From Cannabis sativa (Eukaryota; Streptophyta; Magnoliopsida; Rosales; Cannabaceae): 64,000 nucleotides of DNA. The notes beneath the pieces are model-generated. The model did not search any database. It was given only the letters and a program-made list of their open reading frames with translations, and was not told where the DNA came from. Shown here one piece after another: positions 33,072-43,400 of the stretch. Each line of letters begins with the position of its first letter. Positions within the stretch are counted from its first letter, which is position 1. Both the position numbers and the translations under genes were made by a program. Where the stretch lies: positions 15,996,001 to 16,060,000 of the forward strand of contig NC_083603.1 of assembly GCF_029168945.1 (NCBI RefSeq), given 5' to 3'.

Positions 33072-34928
33072 TGTTAGAATTTATTTTACCAGGATCTTAG
33101 ATCTACTCACAAGTATGTTGTTTAACACCCTAAATATGAACTTTCTAAAACGATAATTAAACACATATAAAGTTAAGAAAACCTTACCACTCAGATCTCT
33201 AACCCTTGTATCCTTTTTGTCGCAGAGTATTATCAAGATCTGAGCCCGAATGTCCTTCTGTTTGTGTGTGATCCTTCACAGTCTTCCAATCTATGATTGA
33301 GGTACCACTTGCTGTGTGTGGGCACTACTCTATCGCTAAGGTTTCGAAATTGAGAAGAGGAAAAGAGAGAGAGGGATAGGGTCGGCTATAGAGAGAGAAG
33401 TGGAAGGCTCAGTTTTTCTGAAAAGGCAATTTTTGATTTTCTGACCAAAAGGCATATGTTGAACTGAGCCACCACTCTCTATTTATAGGCAACTACTAGG
33501 TTTAGGTTAGCAATTATTTGGCATTAAAATAATGAAAATATCAACTGGAAATATCTGCTTAAGTGGCTGGCCACAGGTATTACTGGGCTTCACTTGAATT
33601 TTGCAGTTTTCACAATTTTTATTTTTATTTTCTCAAAAACGCCAATTTTTCAATTCTAACCTTTTAAATGCCAAAACTAATTATATAATAACTAAAATAG
33701 ATTATTAAATAATATTGTCATTTAATTTAATTATTAATTAGACATATAGAGTCTCTTAATTAATAAATAAACCTACAATCTCTTTTCTTTACAATTTCAC
33801 CCCTGCATAGTGAAAATTCACAAATTAGACATAGTCTAACTTTAGAATTATAATTGATTAATTACAAATCAATTATTGAGTCTTACAAGCAGTATAGTCT
33901 CAACTAGAATGGGGACCATGGATCTATATGCTGAGCTTCCAATAAGTGAACCGAATTTACTAAGTAAATCCCTACTTATTAATTCCTCGTTGAATCCACT
34001 CTTAGAACTTAGAATTGCACTCTCAGATTTATATAGAGCATATTATATGTTTCACAATATAGATATGCTATCTCATTTAACCATTGTTATAATCTTATTG
34101 TGATCAAAGATCCTCTATATAGATGATTTACATCGAGATTGGATAATTTTACCGTTCTCGCCCCTCAACGTATTTGGCCCCTTAAAACACTTAGCTACCT
34201 GTAAATGATGTTTAGTGATCTAAGAATTAGTCACTTAAACAAGAGCTCATCCAGTTACTTCTATTTAGCTAAGCTCGAAGGGAATCATCACTTGACTTCT
34301 ATACACCAGTAGAAGCTATAAATTCCATATTTATGTTCAGCACTCCCACTCAATCATACTATCATGTTCCCAAAATATACGTATCACCCTGACCCAAAAG
34401 TAGGCTTAACTAATAAATCAAAGAACATGAATAGCACTCCTGAGTTGAGCCTAAGCATATCAGGATTTAGATTCTTTTAATCTTAAGATCAACTACTGAT
34501 ATTGACTTGGAAAGATACAACGCTAAGTTTATAATATCTTAACTAAGTTCAATATTGGTCTAGTCCAATGTATACTCCATACATTCGAAACTAGTATACT
34601 TTACCAATGTCCTGGAAAGAACATAACACTTACTCCAAGTGTAAGTACACATCATCGCTGATTATCACATCAGTGTAAATCCAAAACACTGATGAAACAG
34701 GGACTTAGTCTTTTGAATCATATAATCACAATCATATTCCACTGTGTTGACAATACTGTAATTGTGAATAAACATATGATCTGGACTTAACAGATTTTGT
34801 GTATAAACATAATAAACATATTAAACCATAAGCATGTAAAATTCATGCAAACATAAATCACTTCAAATTTCTTATATTGATAACTAATCAGATTGTAAAG
34901 GGTTTTATTTAGGGCAGAAAACCCAACA
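33072..34928 (-). repeat. Copia-1 5' LTR (1857 bp)
   Basis: Starts TGTTAGAATTTATTTTACC and ends AAAACCCAACA. It aligns with 11338-13222 apart from scattered substitutions and the 28-bp gap near 33185. The ACAGC duplication follows at 34929-34933. The LTR pair is more diverged than the Athila pair nested inside, as expected from the nesting order. Confidence 0.93.
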
Positions 34929-34933
34929 ACAGC

Positions 34934-37309
34934 TTCCTCCAAAGACCTGTCTTCAGCTGAAGTATCCAGCATGAACTCACTATTAAGTTGCTACAAAAGC
35001 GTATAGGCACTCTTAACTGAGTACAAACCAGAAAGATCAAATGACCAATTCAAAGAATCATGAGTTGGCGAAGACAAGACAGGGATAGACTGCACCAACA
35101 ATCTGTCATGGGGCAGCAGCAAATCCTGAAGGATCTCCTCTTCCCAGCCCGATCCATCAATTTTCATCAAGTTGCACACATTAGCACTAGTCAAGCTCGG
35201 ATGAGTAGAGATTATCATAGGATTCTCGACATCCGGAAGCCACGGTTCGCCAAGAATAGGTATGCTTTTACCATCCCCAACAACCCATCTAGTCCTCTTT
35301 TTTACCAATGTTTGAGCCTCCAGCATACTCCTCCACACATAACTCAGATTCAAACCAATAGTTGCAGTAAGGAACGATCCTTGAGGGAAATATCTAGCCT
35401 TAAACACCTTTGACACAAGAGAATCAGGATTAATAAAAAGTCGCCATTCTTGCTTTCCCAAAAGAGCGAGATTAAAATATCGAAGATTTCTATATCCCAT
35501 ACCGCCCTTATCTTTGTGCCCACAAAGATGCTTCCAAGACAGCCAATGTATGCCCGAGAATTTCTGATTAGACGATTTCCACCAATACTTGGCCATCATA
35601 CTCTCCATGTCTCGAACTATCTCAAGAGGGAGCAAGAAAACACTCATAGCATAACTTGAAAGGGCTTGTGCCACTGTTTTAATAAGGATCTCCTTGCCAG
35701 CCCGAGAAAGGAATTTTGAACCCCAAGATTGAAGGCGTTTTTGCAACTTTTCTTTCAAGAAACCTAATGCCACAGTTTTGTTTCGACCCATAGAACTTGG
35801 AAGACCCAGATACATACTCTCCTCTGCAGTAATAGGCATCCCCAAAAGCTTTTCAAGCCTCGTTTTCATAAAATCTGAAGTATTGGCACTAAAAAAGATT
35901 GAAGACTTTGCAAAATTAACCTTCTGACCCGATGCCAATTCAATCTTTTGTAGAACTTCTTTGATTCGGATTGCTTCCTCATAAGTAGCTTTACAGTACA
36001 AGTAGCTGTCGTCTGCAAAAGGCATGTGTGAAATCGAGGGGCCCCATTAGCAACTTTACACCCATGCAACCAGCCCCTATTCTCATACTTTCGCAGAATG
36101 GCCGAGAAACCCTCTGCACACAAAATTAACAAATATGGAGATAGTGGATCCGCCTGACGAATACCTCTGGTCGGAAAAATAGGACCTATCTCATGAGCAC
36201 CATGAATAACCTTATAACTGGTAGAAGACACACAACTAAGAATCAACTGCACCCAATAATTAGCAAATCCCAGCTTCCTTAACATAGCTTCCAAAAAGCT
36301 CCATTCCACTCGGTCATAAGCTTTGCTCATATCTAGCTTAAGGTCCATATAACCATTTTTGCCCTTCCTCTTCCTCCTTAAATAATGCAGAATTTTGAAA
36401 GAAACCAGAATATTACCAGAGATTAACCGACCTTGGATAAAGGCACTTTGATGTGCAGAGATGATGGTGTCCATGAAGGGCTTCATTCTATTAACCATGA
36501 CCTTAGTGATTATCTTATACAAGACACTATGCAAACCTATAGGTCTGAGATTCATCATTCTTTCTGGGTTATACTTTTTAGGAACCAAAACAATATTAGC
36601 TTCATTACAACCATTCTCAAGGGAACCATTCTCAAAAAACTTTCGAACACAACCAATAACATCGCCCCCAACAGTGCTCCAACACTTCTGATAAAAAGCC
36701 GGTGACATTCCATCCGGACGTGGACTCTTATCCTGGTGCATTTGAAATAGGGCTTTCTTTACTTCCTCATATGAAATTGGTTGGCATAACTCCAGATTAA
36801 CATAGTCAGGCACCACTGGTTCCACACAATCAATAACTTCTCGACAAGAAGCACCGGAAGTCTGAAATATTTCTTGGAAATAGTTAAAAACAACATCAGA
36901 TAGACCCGAATCCCAAGAACACCAACTACCCGACGCATCGCCCAATTCGATAATCTGATTATTTTGTTTCCAGGTTGTAGCAGCTTTATGGAAATAGCTA
37001 CTATTGGAATCTCCTTCCTTTAACCAATGTTGTTTCGCCCATTGCTTCCAGTAACTTTCACGCCTATCAAGCGCTTCATACAGCTTCTTTTTTGTATCAT
37101 GGTATCTTTGCACCGAATCACCATCCTGTTGTGGATGAAGAGCTTTCAACTCAGCCTTGTAACAATTTATACGATGATTCAAAGTGCCTGTAATTTCCTT
37201 TCCCCACCGAGATAACTTCTCAGCACACAAAGACAACTTCTGCTGGAATTCTTGTGACTGAGCTTGCTCCCAACAATCATTAACAATCTCCAAACAAATA
37301 GGATCTTTA
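34934..37309 (-). pseudogene. LINE ORF2 middle part: reverse transcriptase
   Basis: Minus strand. 37293-36040 carries the N-terminal part of the non-LTR RT: SPRPDGMSPAFYQKCWSTVG, NIVLVPKK, LRPIGLHSVLYKIITKVMVNR and LDMSKAYDRVEWSFL. A 1-base loss in a C-run near 36038-36045 shifts the frame. The catalytic FADD box then follows at about 36015-36004 (MPFADDSYLYCKA), with the C-terminal RT and thumb region down to 34991 (GLPSSMGRNKTVALGFLKEKL, GGMGYRNLRYFNLALLGKQ). The SVKSAYTLL segment runs into the zinc-binding domain. Several stops follow. The copia target duplication lies within the codons for WRKLW, and the frame continues at 11337. Confidence 0.9.
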
Positions 37310-37602
37310 AACTAGGTATTCTCAAAACGAAAGCAAACACTAGGGGGAAATTTGTTAATTACCTTCGGCTCCAGGAAAATGGGAGAGTGATCCGATGTTG
37401 AATACTCAAGGTTGGTGAGAATGGCTTTTGGGAAAGCTAATCGCCATGACTGGGATACCAATGCTCTATCCAATCGAACCTTAACCCAGTGATTCGAACC
37501 TCGACCTTTTTCCCACGTAAAAGGGTGACCGTGCATCTCCAAATCAGTGAGTTGACATTGCCGAAGAATGGAGTTGAACCCGTTAAGCAACCACTGCGGA
37601 TA
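37310..37602 (-). pseudogene. LINE endonuclease domain, C-terminal part
   Basis: Minus-strand coding for an exonuclease-endonuclease-phosphatase fold end: LTDLEMHGHPFTWEKGRG, RLDRALVSQSW and STSDHSPIFLE, with the SDH catalytic motif intact. An in-frame TAG at about 37310-37312 (after FRFENT) separates it from the RT part; a TGG codon is usual there. The solo LTR at 37608 splits this domain from its N-terminal half at 39449-39870. Confidence 0.88.
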
Positions 37603-37607
37603 ATGTC

Positions 37608-39443
37608 TGTTGGGTTCTATGCCCTAAATAAAACTCATTTCAATATAATTAGATTTAATTATTAATAAAGATCAGAAATAACATTTAATGTTGCATGGTT
37701 CACATGATTTATTTCATGATTATTTACATAATGTATGATTATAGTTGTCAACACAGTGGAATATAATCTTAATTATATGTTTGAAAGTTTATTCCCTGAT
37801 TTGTTAGTTCACTGGATTTAGACTGACATGATAATCAGCGATAGGTATTCTTACACCTTGAATAAGTGTTATGTCCTTTCCAGGGCATTGGCAAAGTTTA
37901 CCAGCATCAGATGTATGCAGTATACATCGGAAGGGACCGATATTGAACTTTGATTAGATATATTAAAATTTACCGTAATATCTATTCAATTCAATATCAC
38001 CTGTTAATCCTAATCAAATGATCTTAATCCTGATATGTTTAGTTTCGATCTCAAGAATATTATACATGTTCTTTGATTTGTTAGTTAAGCCTACTTTTGG
38101 GTCAGGGTGATACGTACATTTTGGGAACATGATAGTATAATTGAGTGGGAGTGCTAACATAAATATGGAATCTATAATTTCTATAGGAATTTAGAAGTGA
38201 AACGATGATATCCTTCGAGCTTGGCTAAACAAAGATAAATGGTGGAGATCTCATTTCACTTCGCTGAAATATCATTTATACGGAGCTAAGTGTTTTAAGG
38301 ATAAAATACATTGAAGGTGTAATGGTAACTTAGTTCCTATTCAATGTAGATCATCTATTAGAGGGTCATTGATCAAATTAGGATTATAACAATGGATAAC
38401 TAATGACGTATTTATATCGTGGAACATATAGAGCGTTCTATATACTGAGAGTGCAATTCTAAGTTCTATGCGTGGATTTAACGAAGAATTAATAAGTCAG
38501 TGAGTTTAAGATATAAATTCTTGATCTGCTTATTGGAAGCTCGGATATATAGACCCATGGTCCCCATACTAGTTGAGACCATACTTCTTGTAAGACTCAT
38601 TTAATTGATTTTAATTAATCAATTATAATTCTAAAGTTAGACTATGTCTAGTTTATGAACTTTCACTAAGCAAGGGCGAAATTGTAAAGAAAAGAAATTC
38701 TAAGTTTATTTATTAATTAAGAGACTTTGTATGTCTAATTAATAAATATATTAAATGACAATATTATTTAATAATGAATTTTTTGTTATTAAATAATTAG
38801 AATTGGTATTTAAATGGTTGAATTTGAAATTTGGCGTTTTTGAGAAAATGAGATGCAGAAATGATAAAACAGCAAAATTGCATAAGTGAGGCCCATTATC
38901 CAAAGCCCAGGCCGACCACTATTGTAGGCTTTTATCATTTATTTTTTTCATTATTTAAATGTCAAATAATTCTAACTTAAACCTAGGTGGTTACCTATAA
39001 ATAGATAGTGATGGCTCTCATTCACACTTAACTTTGTCAAATGAAAACTGAGCCTTCTATTCTTTTCTCTATAGGCCAAACCACTTCCCTTTTCTTTTCT
39101 TCTCTAAATTTCAAAATCCTTGAGTGATAGAGTAGTGCCCACACACATCAAGTGGTATCTCAATCACAGTGTGTAAGACTGTGGAAAATCAACCAACAAG
39201 AAGGAGAATCAGCATCAAAGGAAGGAGAGAAAGAGATCCAGGTTCAGATCTTGGTGATGCTCTGCTACAGAAAGGAATCAAGGGCTAGAGATCTGAATGG
39301 AAGGAATCATTATATTCCGCTGCACCCAATGTAAGGTTTCCTAAACTTTATATGTGTTTATTTTATTGTTTTAGAATTCATATTAGGATGTTAATGAAAC
39401 ATACTTGTTAGTAAATCTAGATCCTGGTAAAATATATCCAACA
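37608..39443 (+). mobile_element. Copia-family solo LTR (1836 bp), TSD ATGTC
   Basis: Begins TGTTGGGTTCTATGCCC and ends ATATATCCAACA. It is flanked by ATGTC at 37603-37607 and 39444-39448. It is a diverged plus-strand relative of the Copia-1 LTRs and closer to the Copia-2 LTR at 46438-48220. LINE endonuclease sequence continues on both sides, which proves insertion into the LINE. Confidence 0.92.
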
Positions 39444-39448
39444 ATGTC

Positions 39449-39870
39449 TACCATCTCGTTTATCTTCATGCCGCGTTGTATTGTTAATGTCTCCTATAAC
39501 TCACCAAGGCAACTCAGATTGATTGGACAAAGTACCAAGAAGCCTCCACACTTGTTGACGTCTGTTACTATCGGGTTCCCCGTAAAGCCCGGTTAGCCTC
39601 CAATCTCGAACATGGGGAGTAAAAACCACTACATCTATATGGTTATTAGAGAAACCCAGCAGTGTCCCTTCTTCTTTATTCTTTCATAGTAGAGCCAGCC
39701 CACCCGATTGACCCACAGCCTCAACAACAAAAACACCTTCAAACTTCAACAACCTTGCCAAAGATTCCACTCTTAGCTTAAAACACTTAGTTTCACAAAG
39801 AAAGATATTATTGGGTCTCTTTTGAGAAATAATTTCTTTACGATGCATAGATGTACGAGAGAATCTACTT
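39449..39870 (-). pseudogene. LINE endonuclease domain, N-terminal part
   Basis: Minus-strand reading shows RPNNIFLCETKC and LARLLKFEGVFVVEAVGQ, followed by SGGLALL, a stop, KNKEEGTLLGF, and then RQQVWRLLGTLSNQSELPWL and VIGDINNTTRHEDK. These are the LINE endonuclease E-T-K and GD(F/I)N motifs. The start of the ORF is missing, so the LINE is 5'-truncated or decayed near 39870. Confidence 0.8.
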
Positions 39871-40297
39871 CTCCTTCGTTACGGTATACCGCTGTGATAT
39901 TTTTATGATTAAAATACCTAAAGTTATTTGTATAAATAAAATGAGAATTACATCTGTGAGCGTAATTTTCTCGTATGATCATCAGGTTAAGGTTGTGTTG
40001 ATGCCACTCTAGTCAAAAGAGTTAATAATGAAGTTGAAATTCTTTTCCAAAAATCATAGAGGAGAGAGACAGAGATAGATATAAAATATAGTTTTTTAAA
40101 AAATAAAAAGCAGAAGATAGCTCACAACATTTGTTTTTGTAATCTTTTTATAATTTACATATATTTTAGAAAAATCCCTTTTGTTTTTCCACTAGATTTA
40201 CTCATTGATCACAATTAAAAGATTCAAATATGAAATAAGAAAATAATTCTTTTTAATGAGAGAAATGATCATTATAATAAATAATTCATATAATTAA
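39871..40297. other. Unassigned AT-rich stretch
   Basis: Between the faded 5' end of the LINE and the start of duplication copy B. I see no gene, repeat or transposon end in it. Confidence 0.4.
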
Positions 40298-40553
40298 GTT
40301 TTAGTTAGATAAATCAAAATATAAGAAATGAGAATTAAAAATAGAAAAAGAATAAAATTTAAAATTCATAAATAAAATTAATTAAAAAAATTATGTATTA
40401 AATTTTTTTTCTCATGCATTAAAATAGTTTTTAATATGCACCCAAACAAAAATAGAATAAAAAGTATTTCCTTTTTATTCTTTTCTATTTCATTCCCTCT
40501 AACCAAATCCCTAAAAATGACTAATAATAATAATAATAATAGAATTTTGTTGG

Positions 40554-41216
40554 TTACAAATTTTGGTGATTGGTTTCTCGAATTAATTCTTGTTCTTCCT
40601 CTGCAAATATTTTGTTCTCAAAGGCATGGAAAGTACGGAGAGCAAAAAAAGGTAACGAAATGAGTGGCGCAATGATAAAAATGATCAGAATTAAAGCCAA
40701 AATACATTCAGGACCTTCCGGGATTACTTCCACATTGCGCTTCAATATATTTACAAAAAAGGTTATGTGATAATGAATCCCAAGCCAACAAATTAATACA
40801 AATGGTGAAATCCACCACTTCAACTCATCTGTATCATTTGTTGTTGTTCTTCTTCTTCTTCTTTCTTTGATCAAAAGCTGGAAACTCACTAGAATAGCGT
40901 AACAAAATGTGAGTATCATCACCATGCAATAACAAATGCTAAGAAAATCAGATGTTGGTACAACTACTACTATCGATGATGCCGATGATAACGACGACGA
41001 CGATGGCAACGACGAATTGCAGGAAATGGTCTTGGTGAGAAGATGCCCTAACGCTTTACGCCCTACAAAATGAATACCACACCAGCAAACGCAAACAAGA
41101 CCTATTAGAACAAAATATATGTCTTCTATTATGTCCCATATTCTAACCCCACCTTGGCCACCTTCACCATCGATATTCTTATTATCTTCAACCCTAATAC
41201 CTTCACTGCCACCCAT
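40554..41216 (-). CDS. Small four-helix membrane protein, copy B (unknown function)
   Basis: The start is the first in-frame ATG at 41216-41214 (MGGSEG); the frame is open further upstream but has no ATG. The product is 220 residues. It shares the layout of copy A: four hydrophobic segments, a serine run after SCNSSLP, a basic stretch, DELKWWISPFVLIC, the conserved NILKRNVEVIPEGPECILAL segment before the last helix, and an acidic tail. Differences from copy A include ICDIAHIYLV versus IWDIIEDIYFV near the first helix, a shorter Arg/Thr run, and a one-residue shorter acidic run. The frame has stayed open through several length changes in repeats, all in multiples of three. That suggests selection or recent duplication. 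No family is recognised. It is as likely to be a host gene as anything in the window. Confidence 0.62.
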   Translation of the reverse strand: MGGSEGIRVEDNKNIDGEGGQGGVRIWDIIEDIYFVLIGLVCVCWCGIHFVGRKALGHLLTKTISCNSSLPSSSSLSSASSIVVVVPTSDFLSICYCMVMILTFCYAILVSFQLLIKERRRRRTTTNDTDELKWWISPFVLICWLGIHYHITFFVNILKRNVEVIPEGPECILALILIIFIIAPLISLPFFALRTFHAFENKIFAEEEQELIRETNHQNL

Positions 41217-41299
41217 ATTTTTATATTGATCACGTAGTACTTTGTAAAAGTAGGGATTATTTTGGTGAGAATGAAACAATTATCAATAATATTATCGAC

Positions 41300-41312
41300 C
41301 TATATATATACC
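41300..41312 (-). promoter_or_regulatory. Candidate TATA box for the copy B membrane-protein gene
   Basis: The TATATATATA run on either strand lies about 85-95 bp upstream of the ATG at 41216, matching 4356-4368 in copy A. Confidence 0.42.
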
Positions 41313-42434
41313 GTATTAATTAATTTGACTCAAATTAGATTTTTTTTTTAATATATATTTTATATAGGATTATGATCATTTAAATTTTAAAAGAGTATAG
41401 GTATACTTAAATCGGGAAACAGGTAAAATAAAACTAAAATAAAGAGAAATAAATATCATTACGTACATGGTACTGTTAAGGAAATATCTTATTCAATTTT
41501 ATGTTGACTTGGTGATGATGAGGATGCAGATTCAAATTTAAAGGCCTAAATTTAAGCAACAAATTTATCTCTTTTAATTGACTTTTAGACCCTTAAAAAA
41601 AATAATAATAATAATGATAATTTTGTTTTTCTTTAAAAAAAAAAAAAAAAAAAACTGATTCTTTAGTACAAATGAAATGGAATCGCAATTAAAAAGAAAG
41701 AAATTGACTCATCAAATACAAGATGTTGACTAACACAAGCTAGCTTTGGATAACAACACATACTCTCACTCTCTCACCACATGAATAACAGCAACACATC
41801 TATTCACTACAACAATTACAACAATTAGAGGCAGAAGGATCCGCCCATAATAACATCATTTTTGGCCGGTATAAGTGATTATTAGCGGAGTCCTGCTAAT
41901 ATTGGCCCGCCAGTAATACCTGATCAGTATTGCTAATTAATAGCGGCAAACTAATACATTCACCGCTATTAATTAGTAATACCGACAGACCTATAGTGAT
42001 GGAACCCACCGATATTTATGCCGTCAGATTTAATATCTGACACATTAATAACAGCAGGTACTATGCCGGTATTGCCTTTTAAAGAAAAAAATAAATATTA
42101 TATATAATGTTTATAAAATATATAATTTATAATAGTATTAATAATATATATATATATATATAAATATTTAAAAATATAATATTAATAATAATTTTATATT
42201 AAATCAAAAATAAATTAACAATAAACTAATTATTACACACATAATTAATTGATAATTCTCTAACATACCAAATAAATAATTATCATCCACACATAATTAA
42301 AAATTTAAATAAATCCACACATAATCAAAAATTAAACTAATAATTATTGTCCACACATAATTAAAATTAACTTAAACTATAATTCATCAAGCACATTATT
42401 ATTAAAAAAAATTCTGAACTAACGGTGTTCAAGT

Positions 42435-43329
42435 TTAAATGGGTTGTTTGTGCATTGTCTTGAGCTTGTGATATTGGCAGTGAAGAGTATGGCTACTACA
42501 AAGATAAAATCTTTGAATTATTACATGACCATCGTGAGATTTCAATCCAAGAATATTTATTAAATCATTGTTCAATTTCTTCTTCAAATTTGAACAAAAT
42601 CTATCGAGAAACTTTACGTCTTTGATAAATTGACAAAATTTGAAATTTTCATCAGGTTTGAGAACGTAAGGGGCGTGCGGCTTCATCAAATTACCATTAT
42701 CATCTTCATAAATCCACATCCATTCTCTTATTTCCAATTTCTTCAAATTATGTCTCACGTTAGTTGTGTCTTTTGATTTATCGTTGTCCAGGATTATTCC
42801 CAAGTGACTGTCACACACATTCTTCTCAACATGCATAACATCAACATTTTGTTTCAAATAGTATTTATACACCAATAATCAAGCTCATAGAAGATACTTT
42901 TTTCCTCCAATTTTGATCTTCTGCAACCTGTCTTCATTTTACGCCTCCAAACTGGTCATATTTTTCAGGAAATGGAGAAATTAGAAGAAGACATCCACCG
43001 AGACATTTTACTTGTGAGGAAATATTTTAACAAGTTTGTTTACTTGTTAAAATATTTAGAAGGGACACCGCAAGTTTGTTTACTTGTTAAAATATTTCCT
43101 CACAAGTAAAATGTCTCGGTGGATGTCTTCTTTTAATTTCTCCATTAAAGTTGGTGTCCCTTCTAAATTGATGGGTACTGGGCAAGAATCTTCTGTGACC
43201 TACAATAGTTGTCTTACCAATCACTCGTATCGAAGAAGTGTCTTCGTTACATGTTGGACAAGCTTTGTATCATTGACCACTCTATCCAAACAAACTACTT
43301 CGAGCAAGAAAATCATTAACTGCCCATAA
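42435..43329 (-). pseudogene. CACTA TNP2-type transposase fragment
   Basis: Minus strand. One frame (about 43270-43050) reads ACPTCNEDTSS, VGHRRFLPSTHQFRRD and KRRHPPRHFTCEEIF, the TNP2 transposase signature. Another (42950-42435) reads WRKKSIFYELDYW, then after a frame slip VDVMHVEKNVCDSHLG, HAPYVLKPDENFKFCQFI and LGLKSHDGHVIIQR. These are hallmarks of the Transposase_21/TNP2 family, which cuts CACTA ends. Between the two parts the frame is destroyed by the inverted duplication at 42971-43146. The protein is truncated at both ends and has several stops, so it cannot work. Confidence 0.85.
42971..43170. repeat. Inverted duplication within the TNP2 coding region
   Basis: Arms 42971-43034 and 43083-43146 are 64 bp each and match as reverse complements with one mismatch. 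The 48-bp spacer contains a 27-bp direct repeat (43031-43057 and 43071-43097). It also has AGAAGGGACACC (43058-43069), the reverse complement of 43154-43165. The arms encode the same transposase segment. The structure looks like one template-switch or fold-back repair event. Confidence 0.9.
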
Positions 43330-43400
43330 AGGGTTGCACGCAACTTGAACATAATGTTTATTTTTAAAGTATTTTTTTATAATTTATATTATTTAATAAT

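Larger units (their letters stand above)
11338..34928 (-). mobile_element. Copia-1: large-LTR Ty1/copia element with nested insertions
   Basis: Two LTRs (11338-13222 and 33072-34928) begin TGTT and end AACA, and are flanked by the same 5 bp ACAGC (11333-11337 and 34929-34933). The orientation is minus: a primer-binding-like site (CAGAGCCATGG core) adjoins the 33072 LTR and a purine tract (AAGTGGGAGTC) adjoins the 13222 LTR. Without nested insertions the internal part is about 6.2 kb. It has a very long leader (~3.6 kb), a gag with two stops, and ~1.6 kb of decayed pol. The two nested insertions are a solo LTR at 17157-19432 and an Athila element at 19906-31252. Related copies lie at 37608, 46265 and 46438. 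Confidence 0.9.
10344..39870 (-). mobile_element. Plant L1-type LINE, 5'-truncated, split by two LTR-element insertions
   Basis: Removing 11338-34928 and 37608-39443, with one copy of each 5-bp target duplication, leaves about 4.1 kb of LINE in one orientation. The order 5' to 3' is endonuclease (39870-39449, 37602-37310), reverse transcriptase (37309 down to about 35000), zf-RVT zinc-binding region (34990-34934 and 11337-11022) and RNase H (10874-10500). The 3' end on the minus strand is an A-run (plus-strand T-run at 10344-10352). The 5' end fades near 39870, with no start codon for the endonuclease ORF, so it is 5'-truncated. No target duplication was found. Nonsense codons and a frameshift show it is dead. 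Confidence 0.85.
40298..41855 (-). repeat. Segmental duplication copy B (partner 3318-10343)
   Basis: Collinear with copy A over downstream flank, gene, promoter, upstream flank and the start of a CACTA element. It lacks the 5.4-kb insertion and so serves as the empty site (AATAATGATAATTTTG near 41607-41624). Unlike copy A it runs on into CACTA sequence beyond 41855. Confidence 0.88.
41805..43400 (-). mobile_element. CACTA (En/Spm) element remnant
   Basis: CACTACAACAATTACAAC begins at 41805 after ATT. Subterminal sequence is full of GCCGGTAT, ATTAGCGG and GCGGCAA-type words (41860-42070), typical of CACTA ends. TNP2-like transposase coding lies at 42435-43330 on the minus strand. The opposite terminus was not found; the right border given is only where transposase similarity stops. 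Confidence 0.75.

Noticed and set aside
36433..36705. Plus-strand frames across the LINE reverse transcriptase
   Set aside because: They are shadows of the minus-strand RT, whose motifs are unmistakable.
39871..40297. Continuation of the CACTA element on the far side of the LINE
   Set aside because: Nothing matching 41856-42070 was found there, so the LINE cannot be shown to sit within an otherwise intact CACTA copy.
43084..43329. 81-codon plus-strand frame starting in the inverted duplication
   Set aside because: The minus strand carries the TNP2 motifs (ACPTCNEDTSS, HRRFLP). The plus frame exists only by reverse reading.
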